Positions 43,424 to 55,400 of a DNA stretch of 64,000 nucleotides are shown piece after piece. The notes beneath the pieces are model-generated. The model worked only from the letters and a program-made list of their open reading frames with translations. It did no database searches and was not told where the DNA came from. The stretch comes from Acanthopleuribacter pedis (GTDB lineage: Bacteria; Acidobacteriota; Holophagae; Acanthopleuribacterales; Acanthopleuribacteraceae). Within the stretch, counting starts at the first letter, position 1; each line of letters starts with the position of its first letter. The translations under genes and the position numbers were made by a program. The stretch spans positions 186,001 through 250,000 of the forward strand of contig NZ_JAFREP010000002.1 in the NCBI RefSeq assembly GCF_017377855.1. Direction: 5' to 3'.

Positions 43424-46400
43424 AATTCTCCCTCTTCTTCGTCGTCCGCCGCGCCGCCTTCCGGCGCGACCAGCAGTTCTTCCACCACCGCTCTGAGGTC
43501 GGCGATGCGTTGGGCCAGCTTGGCCGCGGTTTGGTCTTCAAACAGGAATTGTAGGGGTAAGGTCAGGTTAAAGTGTTTGCCCGCGCGGGTCATGAATTGG
43601 GTACCCAGCAAAGAATCGCCGCCGAGTTGGAAAAAGTCGTCGTTGATGCCGACCGGCTCAATCGCAAGCAGCGATTGCAGCAGCTCGATCAGGGTGTGTT
43701 CTTCCGGGGTTGCCGGCGCTTGGTAGGGGTTGGGCAGGTTGGGGCGGGCGTGGAAGCCGTTGCCGCGTTCGGTTTTTTCGGAGATCGCCGCGCGATCCGG
43801 CTGCACCAAGTCAACCCAACGGGCCAGGCGTGCGTCGAGGCGACCGGCTGAAACCACGAGTTGGCCGGGTTCGCCGCGGGCGATCAGGCGCGCAAAGGCC
43901 GCCTCGCATTGGTCGCGATCCATGGCGAAGCGGTTGATGCTGGTTTGGGTTTCGTCGCCGCGTGCCACGACCCGAGCCGTGGGCCAGCGATCCCAGTTGC
44001 TGCTAACCCAAGGCAGGTTGCGTTCGCCGTTGCCCCAGGCGTCCATGAAGCTACAGGCCGCCGCGTAGGACGCAAAACCCAGTCCGCCGAGCACCGAGGC
44101 GTTGGAGGAAATCAACACCGCGAAGTCGGGAGATTCCTCCGCGAGCACGTGGTCTAGCGCGCGTGTGCCGCGAACGCGGGCGCGGAACTGGGCCAGGCTG
44201 TCGGCGCGGGTTAGGTCGCGCGCCGGCATGAAAATCGAGCGGTGCCCCGTTTCACCCGCCGCGTTGACCACGCCGTGAATCGCGCCGAAATGCGCGCGCG
44301 CCTGGTCAACCGCCGCGGCCAAATCGCCGATGTCGCCCACGTCGGCGCGGAGGGGGAGCACTTGGGCGCCCATCCCTTCCATGCGGGTGACGGTATCGAG
44401 GGTGGTGCGCATCGGTTCAATCAGTTCGGCCGCCTGTTCGGCCAACCTGGTTTGGTAGGTGTCACTCGTGGGGGCCAGGGCTTGCTGGGCCACAATCAGG
44501 CCGCACTCCTCGGTTTTGCGTGTGGCTTCGTCCCGTGGGAAGGCGGTGGTGTGGGCGAACCCATTGCGGCGGCAGACCGCTTCCCAGTTCGCCAAATCCA
44601 TCAGCGGCGAGTCTTGGCGCAGCTCGGTATCCTCGTAACACCACCAGCCTTCGATCAGGCCCCAAATCATGTCGATTTGGACGTGGAGCTTGACCGTTTC
44701 CACCATCGCCAGCATGCCGCCCGGTGCCAGCAGGCACTGCAGGTGAGTCAAGGTTTGGTCGAGGATTGGGGTGGCGTGGACCACGTTGAGGCCGAGGATG
44801 AAATCGTATTGATGGGGTTCAAAGCCTTGCGCGGCCGGATCCCGTGAGATGTCGAAGACGCCGAAATCCATAAAATCATCGCCGCGTTCGGCCGCTTCCC
44901 GTTGGGCGCCCAGGACAAAGGCGCGCCCGATATCGGTGAAGGTGTAGCGCACGTTGTGATCGCGCAGGTGCGCGGCCAGCATGCGGGTCATCAGGCCGTT
45001 GCCGCCGCCGACTTCCAAAATGCGTACCGGCCGTTGGTCGGCCGCGGCGAGGATGCGGTCGATCAGGCGGGTGAGCAGCGCCATGCGGCGGCGGGTGGCC
45101 TCGGATTGGTCGGTCTGTTCGGCGTTGCCGCGCACCAACTGGGTATCGCCCTCGGGATACAAGACCTGGACGCCCTTGGTGCGGCCGTCGAAGACGTCGC
45201 CGTATTGGCGCACACAGGTTTCCAAGAACGCCAATTCACCGGCCATGTGGGGGTGGGTTTCCTTGAGATGACGGCTCAGCAAACCGGCGTCGGGCAGTTC
45301 CAGATCGGTGACGGTTAAGCCGTTTTCCTCGGCGAACAGGCCGCGGGCGATGGTGGTTTGCAGCATCAGGTTGGCGAACTTGGCGTAGGCCGGCGGCATG
45401 GCGAGTTGTTCGACCACGGACGCACGGGTGTGCCTTGTGCCTGGCGAAAGGTCGACGCCGCGCTCGCGGAAGAAGTCGCGCAGGTAGGCGGTGCAAAGGG
45501 TGTCGACCGTGGCGATGAGGCGTGGATCCAGGGTTTTGTCGCCGCCGGTTTGCGCGATGATGTGCGCCGCGTCCGCTTCCAGGCCGGGCGTGATTTCAGC
45601 CAAATCGAGGCGTACCGCGCGGTTGGCCGTCGCCCGTTCGGCGAGGAAACGCACCGCCGGCGCCGTCGCTGTCGCCGCGTCCCGCCATTGCGGCCAGGTT
45701 TCGCGGGCCGGCAGACCACCGCGACCGATTAAGACCAGGTTGGCCTTGGCCTCGCGCGCCATCCATTCGGCAAGCAACAGGCCGATCCCGCCCAGGCCGC
45801 CCGCGATCAGGTAGGTGCCGCCGGGACGCAATACCTCGGCGGCGTTCACCTCGGGTAGTTGAAGCGCGCGGTACCCGGCTTCCCAGCGGTCGCCGTCGCG
45901 CAACAACACCGAGCGCGCCCCTTCCAGGTGCAGCAGTTCGGCGTGGAGTTGGGCGCGTCGCGCGGGCGAGAAACGGGGGCCGCGCTGGTGGATGTCGATC
46001 ACGCGGGCGCGCAAGTTGGGCATTTCCTGCGGCAACACGCGCAACGGACCCAGCAGCAGCGCCGTCTCCGCGTTGACCTCGTTTTCCCCGGCCACGGTCC
46101 AGAGTTCTTTGGTTACGACTTGAAGGTGGATCGGCAGCTCGCATGCCGCCTCTTGTAGTGCCCGTGCGAGGTGCAATAAGGATCCATAACCCCGTTCTCG
46201 TTTGGCGATATCGCCGCCGCTCCAGGCGTGGACTATGTGAAGCTGTTGCGGTTCGCGTTTCAGTATCTCGCCAATCAGGGCGGTCATGTCCGCGTGTACG
46301 CCGAGCCGTACATGGTAACGATTTTCGGTGCGGCGCTGATAACCTTCGCCGATTTCGACCGTGACCACCGCGGCGCCGCCGGCGTTGAGTTGGTCGGCGA

Positions 46401-49400
46401 TGCTCAAATTCCAGGTGGGTTCGTGGAATACCAGCCACAAACCACGGTCCAGTGAAACGGGGGAACCCGTGCGCGCACGGGCGGTGAAATCGGGTTTGTA
46501 GAACCACCGGGAGAGGTCGCTGTTTTTCTCTGTCGCGGCGGGTTCGCTGGTTGTCGGCACTCTATTCGCGCCCGTTCCCGCATCCAACCAAAAACGTGCA
46601 CCTTGAAAGGCATAGCCGGGAAAACTGATACGGCGCAACGGTCGCGCGGGTCGGTCCGCTTGCCAATCGACCCCGACCCCGGCTTGCCACAGGCGCCCCA
46701 AGGCGTCGTAACAAACGCGGACCGCATCCTCCGCGCGGCGCGGATGCGGCAGGGTCGGGATGCGGCGGAGGGGCGTGATCCCGGCCTGACCGACCAAGGT
46801 GGTCAGCGTTTGGCCCGGCCCAACTTCTAAGTAGACTGGATCGCCCTCGCTTTCAAGTAAGGTCACCGCGTCGCTAAAGCGCACCGGCCGCAAGATGTGC
46901 TGCGCATAGTAACCGGGATCGACGGCCTGTTCGTCGGTGATCCAGGTGCCGGTCAGATTGGAGAGGTAACGCTGTTTGGGCGGGGTCAGTTCGATTTCGT
47001 CCAGCACCGCGTGCAGCGCCTTGGCCGCCTCGGTCATCATCGGTGAATGGAAGGCGTGTGAGGTGTGGAGCGCGCGGTGGGCGATGTCGCGTGCGGTCAA
47101 ATCGGCGGCAAAGGCGTCGATTGGGGCTTGTGGGCCGGAAACCACGATGCGTTCCGGCGCATTGATCGCGGCCAGGCTCAATTCGGCCGGCAGCAGCAGA
47201 CGCACGCGCGTTTCCGCCGCCGATACCGCCAGCATCGTGCCGCGTGGGGCCGCCTGCATGCAGCGTCCGCGGGCGACCACCAACCGCAAGGCGTCGTCCA
47301 GGCTGAACACACCCGCCAAACAGGCCGCGACGTATTCGCCCAGGCTGTGGCCGAGCATGGCGTGTGCGTTCACACCGCGTGCCTGCCACATCCGGGCCGC
47401 CGCGTAACTCACGGCGAACAGCAGGGGTTGCGCGTATTCGGTTTGGCCGACCTGTGCCTCTGCCTCGGGATCCTCACCGAACAGCAGGGCCCGGGGATCC
47501 CGTTGGAGCAGCGGGGTCAGCCGTTGCAGCGCCGCATCTAAATGGGCGCGGAACAAGGGGTTTTGTGCGTAAAGTTCCCTGCCCATGCCGACGTGTTGCG
47601 CGCCTTGGCCGGGGAACAGGAACACCACCTTCGGATGTTGCGCCGGGGCCGGAACCACGCCGGTTGCGGGGGTCCGCAACAGGGTCACCGCTTGGGCGGT
47701 GTCCTCGGCTACGACGTGACGGCGGTACGGGAAGCACGCGCGCCCGGATTGCAACGTGTGGGCCAGGTCGTCGAGGTCGGGTTGCGCGCGCGCCACATGG
47801 TCGGCCAGCGATTGCGCGCCCGCGTTAAGGGCCGCCTCACTTTTGGCGGACAGCACCAGCAGCCGCGGACCCTTCGGCGTGTCCGGGCGTTTTGCCTGAA
47901 CCGGCGCTTCGGCCAGGATCACGTGGGCGTTGCTGCCGCCGATGCCGAAGGAACTCACCGCCGCGTGGCGTCGACCCGCCAGGGGCCAGTCCCGCGTTTG
48001 CGCGGCGACGCGGAAGGGACTAGTTTCAAAAGGAATCTCGGGGTTGGCGCGGTCGAAATGCAGGCTTTTGGGGATGCGCCCGCGGGCCACCGCCAGACTT
48101 GCTTTGATGAAACCGGTGATCCCCGCCGCCGCGTCGAGGTGGCCGATGTTGGTTTTGACCGAACCAATGGCGCAGGTGCCCGTTTTCTGGGTGTGGCGGC
48201 GGTAGACCTCGGTCAGTGCCGCGATTTCGATGGGATCGCCGAGCGCCGTGCCGGTGCCGTGGGCCTCCACGTAACCGATCTGTTCGGGATGGACCCCGGC
48301 GCGTTTGAGCGCGGCGTCGATCACCGCGGCTTGGCCGTCGACCGCGGGCGCGGTAAAGCCGATTTTCTCGCGCCCGTCGTTGTTGACCGCGCTGCCTTTG
48401 ATGACCGCGACGACCGGGTCGCCGTCGGCCACGGCCAGGTGCAGCGGTTTTACCACCACCACCGCGCAGCCGCTGCCGCCGATGGTGCCTTGGCCCGCGG
48501 CGTCGAAGGCGCGACAGTGACCGTCGGGCGAGAGGATGCCGTTTTGTTGGTAAGCGTAACCTTCGACCAGCGGCACCTTGATGGATACGCCGCCCACCAG
48601 CGCCGCCTCGCACTCGCCGCGGCGTAGGCTTTCCACCGCGAGGTGGAGCGCGACCAGTGAGGTGGAACAGGCCGTGCCGACCGTGATCGCCGGACCGCGC
48701 AGGTTGAGTTTGTAGGCGGTACGGGTGGCGAGGTAGTCCTTGTCGTTGCCGATCAGGAGCGGGTAATCGCCGAGGTTGCGCAGCTGTTCGCGGTTGGGAA
48801 CCACGTTGTTGAGCAGGTAACCGTTGGCGCCGCAGCCGGCAAAAACGCCGATGCGCGCCTCGCTGTTGTTCGGGTCGATGCCCGCGTCTTCCAGCGCGTT
48901 CCAGGCGCATTGCAGGAAGATGCGGTGCTGGGGATCGGTCACCTCGGCCTCGCGTGGGGTGAACCCGAAGAAGGCGGCGTCGAAGCGGTCGGCGTCGGCC
49001 ATAACCGGCTTGGCGGGAACGTACGCCGGATCCTCGATCAGTGCGTCGGGGACGCCGGCCGCACGCAATTCGTCCGCGCTGAAGAAGGTGACCGATTCAA
49101 CGCCGTCCAGCAGGTTTTGCCAGAGTTCGGCGACCGAGGCGGCGCCGGGAAAACGGCCCGCCATGCCGATCACGGCGATGTCCGCGTCCGCGATCGGGTC
49201 TGTAGCCGCGGCGGTCGCGCGTTGCCGCGTGTTCTCCGCCGGCGCATCGCCGAGCAGGGCGCTTTGCGCGCGTATGCTGGTGTGGCGGAACAACTCGGTG
49301 ATGGGCACCTCGCGGTTGAACTGTTTCTCCAAGGCGGCGCGCAGGCGCACCAACAGCAGCGAGTTACCGCCGACGTCGAAGAAGGTGTCGTCCGCGCCGA

Positions 49401-52400
49401 AAGCGTCGTGGCCGAGCAGCTCGCGCCACAAAGCGCGCAACAGCTGTTCGTCGGCGCTTGCCGGCGTTTCCGCGGTCCTGTCGGTTTTTGCGAGGGTTTT
49501 GACCAAGGCGCCGCGGTCGATTTTGCCGTTCGCCGTTAACGGCCAGGTCGCCAGATGGGTGAAGGTGGCCGGCACCATATAGTCGGGCAGACGGTCTTTT
49601 AACAAGGTGCGCCATTCGGAAGCCGCCGGCCCGACGCCGCCCTCGCTCACCAAGAAGGCGTGCAATTGTTGGGTTTCGCCCGCGCCGGTGGCGAGCACCA
49701 AGGCCTCGCGGACCCGCGCGTGGCGGCACAGCGCCGCTTCAATTTCGCCCGGTTCAACCCGGAACCCGCGCAATTGGATCTGGAAATCGTTGCGGCCGAG
49801 GTGGTCAAAACCGCCGTCCGCGCGCAACACCCCTACATCCCCGCTGCAGTACAGGCGGGCGCCGTTCCCGCGGGGATCGGGCACAAAACGCGCGGCGGTT
49901 AACGCCGGCTGACCCCAATAACCCATGGCCAAACCGCCGCCGCCCACGTAAATATCCCCTGGCAGCCCAACGGGCCGCGCTTCGCCCTGTTCGTCCAACA
50001 ACCACATGCGGGTATCGGGCAGCGGCCCGCCGATGGGCGAACGCCCCGCTTGTTCCGCGTCGGCGGCGGTGATGGGTCCGAAGCTGACGTGGACACAGGT
50101 TTCGGTAATGCCGTACATGTTGATCAGCGCGGGGGTGTCGGCCCCGTAGCGTGCCAGCCACGGTTTGAGGCGGAACGGCTCAAGCCGATCCCCGCCGAAA
50201 ATCACGTAACGCAGCCGGTCACCCAAGGCGGCCGGGTGTTTGCCGTCCTCCTCGATCAGGTTGTAAAAGGCGGCCGGCGTTTGGTTGAGCACCGTGACCT
50301 GCTCGCGGCGCAGCAGTTGGTAAAAGGCGCCGATGTCGCGGACGGTCTCGGTTTCGGCAACGACCACCGCGGCGCCGTGGAGCAAGGCGCCGAACACTTC
50401 CCACACGCTGAAATCGAAGCAGAAGGAATGGGCGCAGACCCAGACGTCGTCGGGTCCGAGGTCAAAGGGGTGCTGGTCGTTTTGCACCAGGCGGACCAGG
50501 TTGCGGTGGGTTAACACGCAACCCTTGGGCAAGCCGGTGGAACCCGAGGTGAAAATCACGTAGGCGGGCAATTCAGCAAACAGCGGCAAACCGAGGTTGG
50601 TGTCCTTTTCTTCCAGAGGCGCGCCCCAATCCAACAGCTTTGAAGCGCCCAGTTCGGCCAAACGCGTCCGTTGCCCGGGCTCGCAAAGCACGGTGACGGG
50701 TTGGGTCGCCGCCAGCATGTGCTGCAAGCGGGCGTCGGGGTAACTTGCGTCGAGCGGCACATAGGCGGCGCCGGTTTTGAGCACGGCCAATTGGGCGATG
50801 ATCATCGCGGGCGAGCGGTCGAGGCACAAGCCGACCATGGCGCCGGGAACCACGCCGTGACGTTGTTTGAGGGTGTGGGCCAAGCGGTTGGCTTGGCGGT
50901 TGAGCGCGCGGTAGTTCAGGGTTTCATTGCTGCCGATCACCGCGCGGCGGTTGCCGTGACGGGCCGCCTGTTGTTCGAACAGGGTCACCAGGTCGCATTC
51001 GGGATACCCGACCTCGGTTTGGTTGGGCGCGGCGATCAAGGCTTGCTCGGGAACGCTCATCAGCGGCGCGCGGTCGATGACCCGGCCCGGTTCGGCGAGC
51101 AGCGCCCCCGCCAACACGTTGAGTTGGTCGGCGAGGCGGTTGATGCGCTCGGCGCGGTAGAGATCGGTACGGTACTCCAGGTGGCACAACAGGTCGTCGC
51201 CCGCTTTTTCGAAAATAAAGCTCAAATCGAATTTGCTGATCCGGTGCGGGTGGGGAAGCGAGGTGACCTGCAGGCCGTCCAGTTCGGCTGGGTGCGCGTC
51301 TTCCTGGAGCACCACGACCACGTCGAACAACGGCGAACGCGACAGGTCCCGTTGCGGGTTGAGTTCCTCCACCAGCAAATCAAAAGGGACGTTTTGGTGG
51401 CTATAGGCTTGCTCGGCGGTTTCGCGAACGGCGGCGAGCAGTTGGCTGAAGGTCATGCCCCGTTGCAAGGGCTGACGCAGCACCACCATGTTGGCGTAAC
51501 AGCCGATTTGCTGTTCCAGATCGGGATGGAAGCGGCCCGCGACCGGGGTGCCCAGGTTGAAATCGGTACGCCCGGTGACGCGGTAGAGCAGGGCTTTGAC
51601 CAGCGCGGACAACACCATAAACAAGCCCGCGCCGTGCGTGCGTCCGACCCCTTCGCACAGCGCGCGCGACACGGCGAGCGGGACCCGTGCCATGGCGCCG
51701 TCGTGGCGCAGCAGCGCGGGGCGGGTGAAGTCGGCGGGGAGTTCGAGCGGGGCCGGGGCCGAGCTCAGTTGCCCGCGCCAATAGGCCAAACCCTCGGCGA
51801 GCCCGTCGATGTCCTGGCGCGACCAAGCCGCGTAATCGTGGTACTGGATCGGCAGCGGGGTCGGCGCGAAGCCTTCCGCGCGTTTGGCGGCGTTGTAGCG
51901 GGTGGCCGTTTCGGCGGCGATTAGGCCCAAGCTCCAGCGGTCGCAGAGAATGTGGTGAATGCTGAACAACAGCCAATGGGTTTCGGCGTTGAGGCGGAGC
52001 AGGGTAAACCGCACCGGCGGTTTAGCGGCGAGGTCAAACGGTTCGGTGAGCAGGGTTTGGGCCTGTTCCTCGGCCGCGGCGCGGGGATCGCCGTTTTCGC
52101 CCAGGTCGATGAACGCGGGTTGGTAGGGCGCCGGATCCAGAATCCGCTGACGGGGTTCGCCGTTGACCGTCGGGAAGTGGGTGCGCAGGATCGCGTGACG
52201 TTGAATCACGCCTTCAAGCGCCTTGCCGAGCGCGTCGCGGTCGAGCTTCCCTTCCAAACAGAGGACATCACCCATGTGGTAGGTTGTCGCCGCGGGGTCG
52301 AGGTGCCACAACAGCCACAGCCGTTGTTGGGCGTGGGCAAGCGGGTAGGTGTCGGCGGGTGGGGCGACGGGGACGGCCTGCAGCGCGGCGCGGCCCGCGT

Positions 52401-55400
52401 GTTGGGCCGTGCGGGCCAGGGCCGCCGGGGTGCGGTTTTTAAAGATCGCGCGCAGGGGGATGACCAGGCTGAGTTCGGCGTGCAGGCGGCCCACCAACTG
52501 CATCGCCTTCAGGCTGTGCCCGCCCCGTTCGAAAAAGTCGTCGTTGCGGCCGACACGCTCCACCTCAAGCACGGCCGCGAACAAGCTGCACAGGTCGTGT
52601 TCCAGGCTGTCGCGCGGCGGTTCGTAGGCCGCGTGCGCCGTGGGCCAGGCCGGTTCGGGCAAGGCGCGGCTGTCGGTTTTACCATTGGGCGTTAAGGGGA
52701 TTTCCTGGATGGCCGCGAACACCTCCGGTACCATCGCCGGTGGCAGCTGCTCGCACAGCGCGGCGCGCACAGGGGCCGCGTCGCCCCGGCCTGCCGCGGG
52801 AACCCACCAGGCGATCAGGCGGTCGTTGCCGTTGGGATCGCGGCGCAAGCCGACGTGGGCGCGGGCGACCGCCGCCAATGCTTGGAGTTGGTGTTCGACC
52901 ATGGCCGGTTCAATGCGGTTGCCGCGAAGGTTCAATTGGCGGTCGCCACGGCCTTCGTAGCGGACCGTGCCGTCGTCATCGCGGCGGCCGAGGTCGCCGG
53001 TAACGTAGTCGGGACCGATGCGGGTGCTTTGGCCCAGAAAACCCAAGCACAGGGCGTTGCTCCGCACCACGATGGTGCCCAGTTCACCGGGCGCCGCGGT
53101 GTTGCCGGCCGCGTTGCGAATCCAGAGCCGGGCGCCGGCGGTGCCGCGTCCGATGGGGATGCTCCCATCGGCGCCGACACCGATCACCGCGGCCGGTGTT
53201 TCGGGTGGGATGATGTGGCAGGCGGCGATTTGCGGGGTTTCGGTGGTGCCGTAGCTGTTGACCACGGTGGCCCTGGGCGAAAGCCGCCGCAAGGCGCGCA
53301 CGTCGGCCGCAAACAGCCGGTCGCCGCCGCAGAAAACCTGTTTCAGGTCGGGGAGTGACGCTGCTTCACCACCGAGCAGCCGCAGCCGTTGTGGGGTCAG
53401 GTGCAGCGTGGTGATGTGGTTGGCGGCAAGCGCCGCGCTCAAGGCCGGCCCCGATTCCAGCGCCGTTTGCGCCGGCATGGTCAGGGTGGCGCCGATGCTG
53501 AGTGGGGCGAACAGGTCGCGCAGCAACGGATCGTGGCCGAGGCCCGCGAGCAGGATAAAGCGGTCGGCGGCGGTTAAATTAAAAGTTTGCCGTTGCCAAG
53601 CCAGGAAGTGGGTGACCGCCGCGTGGTTGCCGACGACACCTTTGGGTTTGCCCGCGGTGCCCGAGGTGAACATGATATACGCGGGGGCGGCGGCATCGAT
53701 GGTTTTATCCGAGAACCGCGTCTCTGAACCGTCGTCCTTGCAGGTGATGGTGAGCCGGCGTTTGCTTGCCCAATAGGCCGCCAAGGCGGGGGGCTCGGGA
53801 CGTGCGTTGGGGTCGCGCAGCAGCGTCTTGGGGTCGGCGGCCTCGAGCTGGTTGATCAGGGAACCGGCGGGATAAGCGGGGTCGAGGATGGTAAAAGGGC
53901 TGCCCAGGCGTAAGGACGCCAACACGGCCGCGACCAGTGCCGGTCCGCGTTCGGCGTAAATCGCGGTGATCTCGCCGCGGCGAACGCCTTCGCGTTGCAG
54001 CGCCGCCGCCAACCCGGCCGACCAGCGTTCCAATTCGGCATAAGTGATGGGGTCACTTTCGGTGCGCAGCGCGATGCGGTTCGGTGAAGCGGCGGCGGTG
54101 CGCAAGAAGGCGGCGTGGATGGGTTCGCCGACCACCGCCGGCGGCTCGGGCAAGGCCGGCGCGGCGGGCGCGAGCGCTAGCGCCGCCACCGCCTGTTCGC
54201 CGTCGCGAATCGCCTCGCGCAGTAGGTGCGCCAACTGGTGCAGCACGCGGTCCATGGTTGCGACGTCGTAGAGATCGCGGTTGTAACGCAGTTCCCAGTG
54301 CAAGCCGGTCGCGGTTTCGCGGATGTACCAGGTGAGGTCGAACATGGCCTCGGTTTCGGGCAGGGGAATCTCGACCACGCGCAAACCCTCGGCCTCCAGA
54401 CGAACCGGCTCGTGGTTGAGCATGTTGATGAACACCTGGAACAGCGGCGTGTGGTTCAGCGCCCGTTGCGGCTGCAAGCCTTCTACTAACTTTTCAAAAG
54501 GCATTTCCGCGTGGGCGAAGGCGTCGAGGCAGCAATTGCGCACCTGCTCGAGCAGGTGGTTAAACCCGGCGTTGCCGTCGATGCGGGCGCGCTGGACCAG
54601 GGTGTTGACGAAAAAGCCGAACACCGGTTCCAGCTCGGCGCGGTCACGGCCGGCGTGGGGCATGCCCAGCAGCACGTCGTCGCGCCCCGTCAGTCTCGCC
54701 AGCAGCAGGTGCATCGCGGCGGAGCACAGCATAAATAAGGTGGCGCTGTGTTGTTGGGCGTGGGCCGCCAGTTGGCGCGTGAAGGGTTGGTTCAGTTGCA
54801 AGCTCACGGTGGCGGCGCGACCGGAAAGCGCCTCGCCGCGCGGTCGGTCGGTGGGGATGGTTGACAGCGGCGGCGCGTCCTTAAGTTGCTCGGTCCAGTA
54901 GTGAACCGTTTCGGCCAAGTCGCCCCGGGCAAAGCGTTGCCGTAACCAGGCCGCGTAATCGGCGAACTGCAATGGGAGCGGCGCCAAATCAGCGTTGTGC
55001 CCCGCGGTTCGCGCCGCGTACAGGGTTTGCCATTCACGCATGAACAGCGCGTGCGACCAACCGTCGGTGATGATGTGGTGGATGTGGAGCAGCATCAAGT
55101 GGCGTTCGGGCGCGAGCCGCACCAGGCTGACGCGGAACAAAGGTGCCTCGGCCAAATTGAAAGCGGGCGCCTCAGCCGCGATGCGCGCGACCGCCTCGGC
55201 CACCGGCAGGGGATTCAGGTCGGGACGGTCGGCAAAGCGCAACGGGGTGGCGACCCTTGCGGCGATGACCTGGACCGGCCCCTGTTCGCCGTCGCGGAAG
55301 CTGGTGCGCAAGGCCTCGTGGCGGGCGACCAAATCTTCCAATGCCCCTTCCAACGCGGCGCGGTCCAACACGCCGCCCAGTTCCACCGCGGCCCGTTCGT

